Origin: Cohnella algarum
GTDB taxonomy: Bacteria > Bacillota > Bacilli > Paenibacillales > Paenibacillaceae
Reading direction: 5' to 3'
Assembly (NCBI RefSeq): GCF_016937515.1
Contig: NZ_JAFHKM010000002.1
Coordinates: forward strand, 5,017,001 to 5,081,000
Length of the DNA: 64,000 bases
This document shows positions 16,278 through 25,463 of this stretch, piece by piece; position 1 is the first letter of the stretch; every line of letters begins with the position of its first letter. Made by a program: the position numbers and the translations under genes. The notes under the pieces were generated by a model. It searched no databases. It saw only the letters and a program-made list of their open reading frames with translations, and had not been told where the DNA came from.

Positions 16278-17252
16278 CTACTTTTCGAGAATGTTCATCA
16301 AAATGCTTTCGATCGTATCCTCTTCCAGACGCAACGACGTAATCGTTTTCCCCTGGGCCGACAATAACGCGACGGCTTCGCTGGCCGGCAGCATCCGCTT
16401 GTCTCCTTCGATCGTCTGGACTCCGTCGAGGGCGGATACCAGCCGAAGCCCCGGGAAATCCAGCCGTAACGGTTCGGCGCAGCCGACGGCGATCGTATAG
16501 GTATAACCGAACGTATCCTTGAATCTGGCGACGGAGCCGTCGAAAAACAGCTCTCCTTGATGAATGAAAATGATCCGGCTGCATATTTTCTCGATATCCG
16601 ACATGTCATGGGTCGTCAGCATGACGGTCACGCCGTCGTTTCGGTTGATTTCGGCGATGTAGTCCCGGATTTTGCTCTTGGCCACGACGTCAAGGCCGAT
16701 CGTCGGCTCGTCCAAATACACGACCTTCGGATCGTGAAGAAGCGCGGCCGCAATATTGGCCCTCATCTTTTCGCCCAGGCTCAATTGCCTGACCGGCCGG
16801 TCGATAAACTCTTCCATGTCCAGCAATCGGGTATACATCTCCACGTTGCGGCGGAATCGCGTTTCTTCGATGCCGTACATCTTCTGATAAAGCTTGAAGC
16901 TGTCCGACATCGGCAAATCCCAAATGACGCGCGACCGCTGGCCGAACACGACGCCGATCTGCCTGGCGTTTTCCTGCCGCTGCTTGTAGGGGATCAGGCC
17001 GTCGACCTTGACCGTTCCCGACGTAGGCGTCAGCACGCCGGACAACATTTTGATCGTCGTCGACTTGCCGGCGCCGTTCGTTCCGATATAGCCGACGATT
17101 TCCCCGGGCTCGATCGAGAAGCTGATGTTTTTGACCGCTTCCTTGATGACGCGCTCCCGGCGGAACAACGATTTGACGTGGTTAATGAAGCCGGTCTGCC
17201 TTTTGTTGATTTCGAAATGCTTTGTCAGATTTTCGACTTCGATAATGGCCAT
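16278..17252 (-). CDS. ABC transporter ATP-binding protein
   Basis: A 324-residue ATPase with Walker A GTNGAGKST (57-65), signature LSLGEKMRA and Walker B VVYLDEPTIGLD, followed by the switch His (TTHDMSD) and a C-terminal extension of about 80 residues. The extended N-terminus with SLFRRERVIKEAV is typical of ATPases paired with two ABC-2 permeases of about 265 residues. Both permeases lie directly upstream (gaps of 9-13 nt), so the three form one exporter. Its place inside the cluster makes product export or self-resistance the likely role; the substrate is inferred from context only. Confidence 0.93.
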   Translation of the reverse strand: MAIIEVENLTKHFEINKRQTGFINHVKSLFRRERVIKEAVKNISFSIEPGEIVGYIGTNGAGKSTTIKMLSGVLTPTSGTVKVDGLIPYKQRQENARQIGVVFGQRSRVIWDLPMSDSFKLYQKMYGIEETRFRRNVEMYTRLLDMEEFIDRPVRQLSLGEKMRANIAAALLHDPKVVYLDEPTIGLDVVAKSKIRDYIAEINRNDGVTVMLTTHDMSDIEKICSRIIFIHQGELFFDGSVARFKDTFGYTYTIAVGCAEPLRLDFPGLRLVSALDGVQTIEGDKRMLPASEAVALLSAQGKTITSLRLEEDTIESILMNILEK

Positions 17253-17264
17253 GGACGTCTCCCG

Positions 17265-18068
17265 TTAAGAACCCGTACTCTGGTATTTTTTCAAATTCCG
17301 ATTCCAGAACCGCACGCCGCATCCGAAGACGAGGAAGCCGACAACCGGGGTCAGGAATTGAAGCGCCGCGATCATCTCCCATTCCCCTTCCTTGTCCAAC
17401 AGATAGTGGGCCGGATAGTAGTTGATAAAGGCGTAAGGGAGAATAAAGGTCAGCGCCGCCTTCAAGACGACCGGAAAGATCGAGATCGGATAGCGGATAA
17501 AATTGATGATTTCGAAAAAAAACAAGCTGATCAGCCGCTCGCCCCGAACGACCCGGAAGCTCGGCGCGGATAAGAACAGCATGCTTCCTCCCTGGATGAG
17601 GGCCCCGCCCAAAATGCACAGAATCAACATCAGGAGCTTCGCCGGCGTTAACGCGAGATCCAGGTTGGCGATGCTGACGGCGAGAACGACGAACGCCAAC
17701 GCGAAATGCCGAAGGTAAACCGCGCTGAAGTTGGACATGATTTCGTACGCCAACGGGTGAACCGGCAGCGTTAGCGAGCCGTCGAAATCGCCGGATTGAA
17801 TGCGATGGCTCAACGTCATGCAGCTGCCGAAAAAAAACGATCCGGCGATGGCATACGACATCAGCTGCAACGCATACAAAAAAACGATCTCGTCCCGGTT
17901 CCAGCCCAGAAGGGTTTGAAATTTGCTGACCAGAATCCACAGCAGCAAAAAATCGACGGCATACGAAAGCATCTGCGAAAAAGACGACAGCAAGAAGGCG
18001 CTTCTGTATTCGAACTCCTGCTTGTACTTGACCGCGACAAACGCTCTAAACGTCGAGAGCCATGCCAT
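17265..18068 (-). CDS. ABC-2 family transporter permease
   Basis: A 267-residue integral membrane protein with six hydrophobic segments, starting MAWLSTFRAFVAVKYKQEF. FEYRSAFLLSSFSQMLSYAV and the later SLTLPVHPLAYEIMSNF match the ABC-2 permeases that occur in pairs with an extended ATPase. It lies 9 nt from the second permease and 12 nt from the ATPase, so the three are probably co-translated. It would form half of the heterodimeric membrane channel of the cluster's exporter. Confidence 0.88.
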   Translation of the reverse strand: MAWLSTFRAFVAVKYKQEFEYRSAFLLSSFSQMLSYAVDFLLLWILVSKFQTLLGWNRDEIVFLYALQLMSYAIAGSFFFGSCMTLSHRIQSGDFDGSLTLPVHPLAYEIMSNFSAVYLRHFALAFVVLAVSIANLDLALTPAKLLMLILCILGGALIQGGSMLFLSAPSFRVVRGERLISLFFFEIINFIRYPISIFPVVLKAALTFILPYAFINYYPAHYLLDKEGEWEMIAALQFLTPVVGFLVFGCGVRFWNRNLKKYQSTGS

Positions 18069-18077
18069 CCCGCACCG

Positions 18078-18884
18078 TTAACCTCCTTGGACGAATACCT
18101 TTTCGGCGGCTCGTTTCCAGACGATCTTTTCGATCGCAAGCAAGATCGCCATCCATGCGACCTGCATCGCCATCGTCTTGACGGCCTCGCTCGCGTCCAA
18201 GCCTAAATAAATTTCGATCGGCTCGAACGTGATATAGCGAAATGGCAGCCAATCGCACAGAACGGCCAGCCAATCCGGATAAAACCATAACGGCACCACC
18301 CCCCCGCCGAACAGCTTCGTCAAGCCGGCAATCAAAAAGCCGATATAGTAGGGACTGACGATCCAAAATGCCGACAGGCTCAAAATATAGATAATATGGT
18401 AGGAAATTAAAATGCCCATGACGATGGACGGTACGAACAACAGAAAATGCAGGGCGGATGCGGGTGCTGCGGCTCCGTACAGGAGAAACGTCGTCAAGAT
18501 GGTAACCGTTCCGTAAAACAAAATATCGAACAGATTTTCGCCGATGCTTTCGGCAAACAGCTTCCATTTGAATTCCACCGGCATCGTAAAGTCGACGATA
18601 ATGGAGCCGTCGCGGATCCGGTTGCCGATAATCGAGCTCGCTTCGAAATACGTGAAGTAGCCGACGACGCTGTTAATGATCACATAGGACATCATCTCCC
18701 GAAGCGTGATATCGACCGTTCCCGCTTGAATGAGCGCCGTCCAGAGACTTCCTTGCAAAATCGCGACGGCGAAGCCGTTCAGCATGATGAGCCATGCCTG
18801 GGAACGATAAACGAAGCGCTGGTGGAAGGCATATCGGACGATCATGCGGTAGAGCGGAAAGTTCCGGATCAAGGACGCTCCCAT
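18078..18884 (-). CDS. ABC-2 family transporter permease
   Basis: A 268-residue membrane protein (six hydrophobic segments), companion of the permease downstream. VYRSQAWLIMLNGFAVAILQ and the GSIIVDFTMPVEFKWKLF loop correspond to the conserved segments of the partner (SLTLPVHPLAYEIM), showing that the two are diverged paralogues. It is the first gene of the three-gene transporter, 24 nt after the nucleotidyltransferase gene, and likely forms the other half of the channel. Confidence 0.88.
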   Translation of the reverse strand: MGASLIRNFPLYRMIVRYAFHQRFVYRSQAWLIMLNGFAVAILQGSLWTALIQAGTVDITLREMMSYVIINSVVGYFTYFEASSIIGNRIRDGSIIVDFTMPVEFKWKLFAESIGENLFDILFYGTVTILTTFLLYGAAAPASALHFLLFVPSIVMGILISYHIIYILSLSAFWIVSPYYIGFLIAGLTKLFGGGVVPLWFYPDWLAVLCDWLPFRYITFEPIEIYLGLDASEAVKTMAMQVAWMAILLAIEKIVWKRAAEKVFVQGG

Positions 18885-18908
18885 TTCTGCACCTTGTCTT
18901 CCAAGCGT

Positions 18909-19841
18909 CTACAATACGCCTGTGACCAGATTGATTTTCTCGATGTCGGCCGCCGTCAGCTCCGGCTCCAACAGCCCGAATAAATCCGGATGATCCAATC
19001 GGGTCTCGAAATCGATGTTCCAGGCTCTCTTTTCGCTTTCGGCAAGGCCGTACATCCGAAGGTCCCGAACCGCTCGGGGCGTCTCGAACCGCTTGGCGTG
19101 CTCGGCCAGCGCCTCGTCCCGGAAAACCCGATTCGTGTAATGGAAAAGATAGTACAGAATGCCGTCGAGGTCGTACGTTCGGCTGTATTCCAGCAGCTCG
19201 TCGATTCGGGTCTCCATATGCCGCTTGTAAAAGCAGTAAATGTCCTGGAACATATAGGTCGCGAACGGATTTTTCAGCTTGAAGCCGTAAATCGAGTTCA
19301 TTTCCTTATAATGATGCAAGCAAAGCTCGATAAACGCATGCATTTCGGACAACGTTTTGACCGTCGTTCCATGCAGGTTCATCCGGACCGTATCCGACAG
19401 AACCTCCGAAAGAGCGATTCGCTTGCCGTCGTATTCTCCCCAATAAATGTCGACATTCACGTCGATATTCATCAGCCGGGTGTCGTATACATAGTAAAAA
19501 GGCGCGACTTGGTGGGAGCGGAGAAACATGATTTTCTCTCTGCGGGTAAGTTCCCTCGGATTGCCCCGTTCGTCGAACAACAGATTTCGAAAATGGTATT
19601 TATGCAAAATTTCCGTCACCCGGTTCAGCTGCTCCCGGGGCACCAGCAGGTCGATGTCCCCCGAATCGCGAAACCCCGGCTCGCCGTACGCCATTACGGA
19701 CAGGGGCTCCCCTTTGATGACCGCATACGGAATGTCCTCCAGCTCTTCCGCGATCGGTTTGAATAAAGCGTACCATTCCGCGTTTTTTCGAAGGATCGAA
19801 TCCTCTTGGATCCGCAGGTGTTCCGGATGTTGAACCTTCAT
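18909..19841 (-). CDS. nucleotidyltransferase family protein (NTP_transf_5-like)
   Basis: A 310-residue protein of the nucleotidyltransferase superfamily. YAVIKGEPLSVMAYGEPGFR is followed by the catalytic GDIDLLV (61-67) with two Asp ligands, and a third acidic site lies in MNIDVNVDIYWGEYDG. This subfamily is found beside kinases and peptide- or natural-product genes in Bacillales and is thought to transfer a nucleotide to a small molecule or protein. Here it directly abuts a HisC-like aminotransferase gene (its start at 19841 touches that stop) and is near a kinase and an NDP-kinase fusion, so nucleotide activation of a pathway intermediate is a reasonable inference. Confidence 0.85.
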   Translation of the reverse strand: MKVQHPEHLRIQEDSILRKNAEWYALFKPIAEELEDIPYAVIKGEPLSVMAYGEPGFRDSGDIDLLVPREQLNRVTEILHKYHFRNLLFDERGNPRELTRREKIMFLRSHQVAPFYYVYDTRLMNIDVNVDIYWGEYDGKRIALSEVLSDTVRMNLHGTTVKTLSEMHAFIELCLHHYKEMNSIYGFKLKNPFATYMFQDIYCFYKRHMETRIDELLEYSRTYDLDGILYYLFHYTNRVFRDEALAEHAKRFETPRAVRDLRMYGLAESEKRAWNIDFETRLDHPDLFGLLEPELTAADIEKINLVTGVL

Positions 19842-20906
19842 TTAGACCCTCTCTCCCATCGTCAGCATCTTGAACGCTTCCGCGACCCGATTCATTTGTT
19901 CCCGGGTTCCGAACGATATGCGGATATGGTTGCGATACCCGAAGCCCGAAAGATCCCGAATCGCGATCTTGAATTGACGGTACATCCGCTCGACAAAGTC
20001 GGCGCTGTTTTCCATTCGGATCGTGACGAAGTTGGCCGAACTCGGAATATAGGGAATGCCGAGCTCCTCCAACGCCGTGCAGAACCATTGCTTGATCTCG
20101 TCGTTCCGCCGGACGACGTGCTTCAGATGCTCCCGGTCCCGAAAAGCCGCCAGGGCCGCCGCCGACGCGAGGCGGTTGAGATTGTACGGCAGCGCGTTGC
20201 GGCTGCTTTGAATCGCTTTCAGGTTTCGGTTGTTCGACAGAGCATAGCCGCACCTGAGGCCGGCAAGACCGTAAGCTTTGGAAAAGGTTCTCAAAATCAA
20301 CGCGTTGTCGTGCCTTTTCACGATTTCTGCGCTCGCCTGTTCTTTTTCCGTATATTCGATGTAAGCTTCGTCCAGGACGAGCAGGGCGCCGTACCGCTCG
20401 CAAGCCTCGGCAAGGGGCCATAAGTCGCCGGGAGGGATAAACGTGCCCGACGGGTTGTGAGGGTTGCACAGAAACACCATCGCGGTATGCTCGTCAACCG
20501 ATTCGCATAGGCTTCGCACCGTACGTTCGTCAATCGGGCATTCGACGAGCGACCTATTCGCCAATATCGCCGAATATTTATAGCCGCCGAACGTTTTTTC
20601 CGTCGTGACGACGTTAGGCCGCTCGCGATTCGCCAGCAAGGCTGTCAAAAAGATGAGCTCGTCCGTGCCATTCCCCAGAAAGACCGCTTCCGGATCCAAA
20701 CGGTATCGGTTCGCGATTTCCGTTCGGAGCTCCAAATAATCGGCATCCGGATAACAATGAACGTTCGCGATTTCCGAATAAAGCGCTTCAAAGGCTTTCG
20801 GAGAGCATCGGTACGGATTTTCGCTAAGCGACAAACGGATGTCGCCGCCGTTCAACTTGGAGCCGCTGAAGATGGTAGGTTTAAATTCCGCGAGCTTGTT
20901 CGCCAT
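19842..20906 (-). CDS. histidinol-phosphate aminotransferase-like PLP enzyme
   Basis: A 354-residue class I/II aminotransferase of the HisC type. Substrate loop LSLSENPYRCSPKA, phosphate-binding GNGTDELIFL, NPHNPSG, DEAYIEY and the PLP lysine in RTFSKAYGLAGLRCGYAL are all present. The start at 20906 (MANKLAEF) is chosen because GGAG lies six bases before it; in-frame ATGs at 20912 and 20918 lack such a site. With a HisD-like dehydrogenase at the other end of the cluster it could form an alcohol-oxidation and amination pair, although no other histidine gene is near. It probably aminates a phosphorylated or otherwise polar ketone. Confidence 0.88.
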   Translation of the reverse strand: MANKLAEFKPTIFSGSKLNGGDIRLSLSENPYRCSPKAFEALYSEIANVHCYPDADYLELRTEIANRYRLDPEAVFLGNGTDELIFLTALLANRERPNVVTTEKTFGGYKYSAILANRSLVECPIDERTVRSLCESVDEHTAMVFLCNPHNPSGTFIPPGDLWPLAEACERYGALLVLDEAYIEYTEKEQASAEIVKRHDNALILRTFSKAYGLAGLRCGYALSNNRNLKAIQSSRNALPYNLNRLASAAALAAFRDREHLKHVVRRNDEIKQWFCTALEELGIPYIPSSANFVTIRMENSADFVERMYRQFKIAIRDLSGFGYRNHIRISFGTREQMNRVAEAFKMLTMGERV

Positions 20907-20937
20907 GTGCATCTCCATTCTGCCGATCGATATTGGC

Positions 20938-22032
20938 CTAAACGCTTGTTTCCAGAAACTCGACCGCATCCAGCCGTTCCAACGCAGCCGCGTATCGCGT
21001 GAAGATTTGATCCGCATACCGGATTCTGAGTTCCAAATCGTAGTCGTCGGAGCCCAAATAATTGAGTTCCCGATAGAAATGGCACAGCAGCGATTTGCGG
21101 AAGTCGGCGAAAAAATGCTCGTAGCGATAAGACGTGCGCTGCAGCCCGGCCGCCGTATAATAGTGCCTGAGCAACCTGTCGCAATCGGCATCGTTCAGCC
21201 CGGGCTCCGCGTTTCCGACGAGAAACAGCGAAACGTCATAGGCCGCGTTCCCGGTTCGAGCCAACTGCCAGTCGATGACGGCCGCCAGTTCGTTCCGGGC
21301 GTCGAAAACGAGATTGTCGAGGCGCAGGTCGAAATGAAGCAACGATTGCGGACCCCGCTCGATTTCCAGCCATACGTCGATATAGCTGCGATTCATGGCA
21401 TCGAACTTGCCTGCGAACGAGCGGGGCATCACGCCTTCGAAAAGCTGCCAGGCGTTGCGCCAATAGCGCCCGAATTTCTTCCGACTGAAGGACAGCTGCT
21501 CCGCCGACCATCCCTTCAGCGACGGACGGTAATCCTCGATCGAAACGAACCCGTGCCGATGAAATCCGGCCAGCTTCTCGAGAACGGAGGCCGCCGCGTC
21601 CGCCGAGCAGCCCTTGAACTGGTCGCCGACGGCAAAATCGCTTAAATCCTCCAGAACGATTACGAAATCTCCGGTTTCCTTGTCGTAATCGCTGTAGTAG
21701 CAGACCGGGTAAGGCAGCATTCGCTGTAAAGGCAGCACTTCGTTGTACGCATAGATCTCTCGTTCGTAGAAATTCAAATAGTTGAATACGTCTTTGCCGT
21801 CGTTGCTCTGGGTTTTGAGGATGAACGATTGCCGGCGGCATTCTCCGTCGCGGTCGTAATCCAGGACAAGCTTGTACACGCGGCTCGTCAAGGCGATCTT
21901 CGTCTTCATCGGCAGGAGATTGTAGCTCCTAAGCTCGGCCCCGGGCCGGGCCGCTTTCTTCAAAATGCGCTCGACGACCGATTCGCTGACAAGACGAACG
22001 GCAAGCGGGGTATCCGTCGGTTCCGCGTTCAT
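20938..22032 (-). CDS. APH/EcKinase-like small-molecule phosphotransferase
   Basis: A 364-residue protein with the aminoglycoside-phosphotransferase/choline-kinase fold: an N-lobe with SFILKTQS as the ATP-binding lysine region, then the catalytic loop HFDLRLDN (about 237) and the metal motif VIDWQLA. The C-terminal half (NAAYDVSLFLVGNAEPGL) is closest to the ecdysteroid-kinase-like/DUF1679 group. It could phosphorylate a pathway intermediate before nucleotidylation or act as a self-resistance kinase. It lies between two aminotransferase genes, 31 nt before the HisC-like gene and 27 nt after the class III gene. Confidence 0.85.
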   Translation of the reverse strand: MNAEPTDTPLAVRLVSESVVERILKKAARPGAELRSYNLLPMKTKIALTSRVYKLVLDYDRDGECRRQSFILKTQSNDGKDVFNYLNFYEREIYAYNEVLPLQRMLPYPVCYYSDYDKETGDFVIVLEDLSDFAVGDQFKGCSADAAASVLEKLAGFHRHGFVSIEDYRPSLKGWSAEQLSFSRKKFGRYWRNAWQLFEGVMPRSFAGKFDAMNRSYIDVWLEIERGPQSLLHFDLRLDNLVFDARNELAAVIDWQLARTGNAAYDVSLFLVGNAEPGLNDADCDRLLRHYYTAAGLQRTSYRYEHFFADFRKSLLCHFYRELNYLGSDDYDLELRIRYADQIFTRYAAALERLDAVEFLETSV

Positions 22033-22059
22033 GGCAAAGCTCCCTTCGTCCGGCCGAGG

Positions 22060-23313
22060 TCAGATCAATTGCTTGTTCGCATCCAGCACGCGGCCGATCG
22101 ATTTATCGAACGCGGCCAACGTATGCTCCACTTCTTCGGCGCCGTGGGCGCCGCTCATGAACCATTGGGACAGCCAGGAGGAATTCGGATTGCTTCGCAA
22201 ATCGCCTTTAAACAAGCTGACGCCGTTGTTCATCAGTTCTTCGATCAGCAAACCGTAAAGGGCAACATTGTTGCAGGTCAAAGCTTCGTAGCTGTTGGAA
22301 ATGCCGGACTTCTCGGTGTAGTAAAATTGGAAGACGGAAGGAAAACCCTGCCAAATATGAGGGACGGACCGTTTGTTTAAAATGTCGTCGATGCCGGCGA
22401 TCAGTTGGCTTCCGAACCGATCGAAGCGATCGTAGAGATCGCTGTTTTGAACGACGTCGAGGACCGTATGGGCGACGGCTACGGACAAGGGATTGGCATC
22501 GTAGGTAGCGGCCTGATATACCGAACCGTCTCCCAGGAGGCTCATGACTTCCGCCGTCCCGGCGCAGATGCCGATGGGAAGCCCTCCGCTGAACGCTTTG
22601 GAGTAGGTGACGATGTCCGCGTACACGTCGTAGTGCTCCTGCGCCCCGCCAAGGGCAAGGCGGAGCCCGGTAATGCACTCGTCGAAAATCAGCAGCGAGC
22701 CGTTTTGCCCGGTTTTCCGCCGCAGAGCCTGCAGGAAGCCTTCGGCGGGCGGAATCGGGCCCGCGTGACATAACACCGGTTCGCAAATGACCGCCGCAAT
22801 GTCGTCCCCGTATTGACGGAATACTTCGTTCAGCTGCTCTTCGTCGTTCCATTCGATCGCGACGATTTTGGCGGCGTAATCGTCCAGAAGCCCTTTGTCG
22901 TAAGGAAGCTCCGGCACGAACCGGGCTATCTCCTCCGTAAACCATCCGTGATAATGTCCCCAGAACTTGACGATGACGCTGCGGTTCGTATAGCCTCTCG
23001 CCAGCCTGATCGCCAGATGAACCGCTTCCGAGCCGCTGTTGACCAGCCGCACCGCGTCCTTTCTGGCGAGCTTTTTGATCTTGTCGGCCAGTTCGTAGGC
23101 CAGCCGGTAATGATGGTCCCCCACGTTGACGCACTTGCCGGCCTGCTCCCGAATGGCCTCTACAATCCGCGGATGGGAATGCCCGAGAAGATGGCAGCAA
23201 TTGCCGAGCAAATAATCGACGTACCGATTGCCGCGTTCGTCGACAATCCAGGCGCCGCTGCAGCGATCCACGTAAATGTTCGATTCGGAAAAACGGTTCG
23301 ACAGGCTATCCAA
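22060..23313 (-). CDS. class III aminotransferase (glutamate-1-semialdehyde-aminomutase-like)
   Basis: A 417-residue PLP enzyme. NSGSEAVHLAIRLARGYT, HYHGWF, FDECITGLR (Asp for the pyridine nitrogen) and TYSKAFSGGLPIG (Schiff-base lysine) follow the class III order. The VSLFKGDLRSNPNSSWLSQW tail resembles the sugar- or antibiotic-pathway branch rather than HemL itself, and no heme genes are nearby. Its start overlaps the end of the NDP-kinase-fusion gene by 8 nt, so they are translationally coupled. It is the second aminotransferase in the cluster, which suggests two amino groups or an intramolecular amino shift. Confidence 0.88.
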   Translation of the reverse strand: MDSLSNRFSESNIYVDRCSGAWIVDERGNRYVDYLLGNCCHLLGHSHPRIVEAIREQAGKCVNVGDHHYRLAYELADKIKKLARKDAVRLVNSGSEAVHLAIRLARGYTNRSVIVKFWGHYHGWFTEEIARFVPELPYDKGLLDDYAAKIVAIEWNDEEQLNEVFRQYGDDIAAVICEPVLCHAGPIPPAEGFLQALRRKTGQNGSLLIFDECITGLRLALGGAQEHYDVYADIVTYSKAFSGGLPIGICAGTAEVMSLLGDGSVYQAATYDANPLSVAVAHTVLDVVQNSDLYDRFDRFGSQLIAGIDDILNKRSVPHIWQGFPSVFQFYYTEKSGISNSYEALTCNNVALYGLLIEELMNNGVSLFKGDLRSNPNSSWLSQWFMSGAHGAEEVEHTLAAFDKSIGRVLDANKQLI

Positions 23314-24334
23314 GGCTTAACCCCTCCGTTTGGCGTTCCGGTTGGATATTCATCTTCCGGCAAAATTTCCGGAACGTCGTTTTATCGACCGCCAGCGCTC
23401 CCGCGGCGATGCGGCCGTTCGATCCTCCCGTGAGCAGCAGATGCTGCTCGTCCTCCGCGATGACTTCGAGGCGGGCGACTTCATGCTGCGTAAAGCGCGG
23501 ATCGTAAACGACGACCCCGTCGATGCCGATACGCTTCATGCCGATAATGATCCGCTCCGAATCCGCGTCAAACGGCCGATAATCCATCACGCAAACGCCT
23601 TTTTTCGATTTGACCCAATTCACGAAGCTTTCCGCGGCATCGTCTTCGACTGGGAAAAACGGGGCGGCGGCAAACGAATGATCGGGAGGCAAATAGCCGA
23701 TCAGGCCCAGCCGTTCGTTGCGGAAAACGCATGATTTGGCGATGCCGAACAGCACGCGAATCCGATCGTTCGCCAGTGCCTTGCAGCCCTCGATCGCCGT
23801 CAAATCGGCGCCGTAATCGAATAGTACGCCCGCCCAGTGCAACGAACTTCTCTCGTTCAGGTTCCGCAGCGCTTCTCCGACGTCGCCGTCGACTCCGCCC
23901 GCTTTGACGTTCAAATCGGCGTACTGCCCGTATTTGACGCAGTCGAGTTCGGGAAAGAGATATTGAAAATGCTCGTAATACTCGTTGCCGCAGTCCGGAG
24001 AGTGAATCAAATTTTCCATGTCGTTGCCGGACAGCCCGTATTCTCCCCGAATCCGCTGCTTGATCTCGATCAGTCTCGCGATGGCATAGGGTCCGCGGAC
24101 CAGCAGCGCGATCACCTCCGACTTCGACATGTACTCGGCGTAGGCCTCGACGTCGAATTTGGTTACGATCCGGGTCAGGACATCCCGACGCTCCAGCTTC
24201 AGCGTTTTCGTTCGGACGACCTGGAGACCGTTCTCCGCGATCCGCCTGACCAATAGATCGTAAATCCCTCTTTTCACTCCGTCCGGCTTCAGCAGGACGA
24301 TGCCGTGTTCCTTTTCCTCGGAAACTCTGTTCAT
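23306..24334 (-). CDS. nucleoside-diphosphate-kinase-like domain fused to a degenerate PHP-like domain
   Basis: A 342-residue fusion. Residues 8-130 follow the NDP kinase plan: IVLLKPDGVKRG at the start, GPYAIARLIE, RIRGEYGLSG, and the phosphohistidine in NLIHSPD (His111; classic enzymes have xxIHGSD). Residues from about 155 resemble a PHP phosphoesterase: LFDYGADLTAIEGCKALAND, GLIGYLPPD, KKGVCVMDYRPFD, GIDGVVVYDPRF and LLLTGGSNGR. The last motif is normally GSDxH, so metal ligands are missing and this half may bind rather than hydrolyse. I know of no named protein with this pairing. It fits a pathway that uses nucleotide-linked intermediates. Confidence 0.7.
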   Translation of the reverse strand: MNRVSEEKEHGIVLLKPDGVKRGIYDLLVRRIAENGLQVVRTKTLKLERRDVLTRIVTKFDVEAYAEYMSKSEVIALLVRGPYAIARLIEIKQRIRGEYGLSGNDMENLIHSPDCGNEYYEHFQYLFPELDCVKYGQYADLNVKAGGVDGDVGEALRNLNERSSLHWAGVLFDYGADLTAIEGCKALANDRIRVLFGIAKSCVFRNERLGLIGYLPPDHSFAAAPFFPVEDDAAESFVNWVKSKKGVCVMDYRPFDADSERIIIGMKRIGIDGVVVYDPRFTQHEVARLEVIAEDEQHLLLTGGSNGRIAAGALAVDKTTFRKFCRKMNIQPERQTEGLSLG

Positions 24335-24352
24335 GGCGCCTCCTTCCCGGAA

Positions 24353-25459
24353 TCAGCCGTTATAGTGGCCTTCGATTTTATCCTTTAATTCCCGCAGGAA
24401 CATGGCGGCTCTCTTGCCTTCGGTAACGCGATGATCGAACGAAAGCGACAAGGTGACCCGCCGCAGCCTGTCGTCGAACGAAGAGATGCCCAACGTCGCA
24501 GCCTGTCTCTCGCTGACGAGCGGCGCGAAAAACGCGACGCCGGTGTTGGACAGATCGCTGATCGTAAAGGTGCTTCCTTGCACATCCTGCGGTCCGACCG
24601 CCTTGCGGGCGTATTTCTTCATCGCTTTCATGACGGTGCTCTGGATTTCCGCCAAATCCATCCCCCGGACATCCGGCAGCTTCACCACTTTCAGCCCGAG
24701 GCCCATATCGATCGCCAGACCGATACGTACCGCTTGGTAGTAAGCGATGCCTCCGTTGGCATAGAACGCGTTCAATTCCTTGTATGGCTCCAGAAGCGCC
24801 GAGGCCCCTTGAATAACGACGGGCAATAAATAGCCGTTCGACTTTCGTTCGGGGAATCGGTCTACGAAGTCCACATGCGTATAGACCGTGCTGGAGACGC
24901 TCCCTTGCTTCAGGAAGCTGCCGATTTCCGCCTTTTTGACCGGGGCAAGCGGTCGATAAACGGTTTCGTCCGCAGAGGGCAAAGCATCCGCGCTTCTCCC
25001 GATGTCGGAAAGCGCTTGCTGCACGTCGCTCCTGCCGACCAAGTCCCGACCCCGGAATATCGACCGCTCCATCTCATATAACGAGATGAGCTCCAACGCC
25101 CCCTTCGAATAAATCGTCGCCTCGACGCCTCCTCCTTCCTCTTCGGGCGCTTCTTCGCGGCCGCGGCGCCCGGCGGAGGCTGCGAATGCTTTTTCCCCGT
25201 GAATTCTTGCCGCGACTTGCCTCAGTTTCAACGAAACGCCTTCCTCGCATAAATACTCGATATAGCCTTCGGCGCCCGCCTCGATCGATACGACGGCTTT
25301 CGACGCCTCGATTTCCAGAATCGTCTCCCCCGCTCGAATCCAGTCCCCGTTGCGGTGAAAAAGCTTCGTTACGCGGACAAATTCGTCGTTGACGAATTCC
25401 TGCGGAATGCAGATGTCTTGCAATACAGCCAAACCGTCGTCCCTCCGCTCCGTATCCAT
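24353..25459 (-). CDS. 2-oxoacid dehydrogenase E2 (dihydrolipoamide acyltransferase-like)
   Basis: A 368-residue E2: an N-terminal lipoyl domain with the lipoylated lysine in EIEASKAVVSIE (Lys54), a linker rich in Glu and Gly, a reduced peripheral-subunit-binding region (GRDLVGRSDVQQAL) and a C-terminal catalytic domain ending in LSLSFDHRVTEGKRAAMFL, which contains the acyltransferase His. It lies 4 nt after the fused E1 gene. No E3 (dihydrolipoamide dehydrogenase) gene is in the cluster, so the complex must borrow the cellular E3. It could load an acyl group from a pathway 2-oxoacid onto CoA or a carrier. Confidence 0.9.
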   Translation of the reverse strand: MDTERRDDGLAVLQDICIPQEFVNDEFVRVTKLFHRNGDWIRAGETILEIEASKAVVSIEAGAEGYIEYLCEEGVSLKLRQVAARIHGEKAFAASAGRRGREEAPEEEGGGVEATIYSKGALELISLYEMERSIFRGRDLVGRSDVQQALSDIGRSADALPSADETVYRPLAPVKKAEIGSFLKQGSVSSTVYTHVDFVDRFPERKSNGYLLPVVIQGASALLEPYKELNAFYANGGIAYYQAVRIGLAIDMGLGLKVVKLPDVRGMDLAEIQSTVMKAMKKYARKAVGPQDVQGSTFTISDLSNTGVAFFAPLVSERQAATLGISSFDDRLRRVTLSLSFDHRVTEGKRAAMFLRELKDKIEGHYNG

Positions 25460-25463
25460 GATT

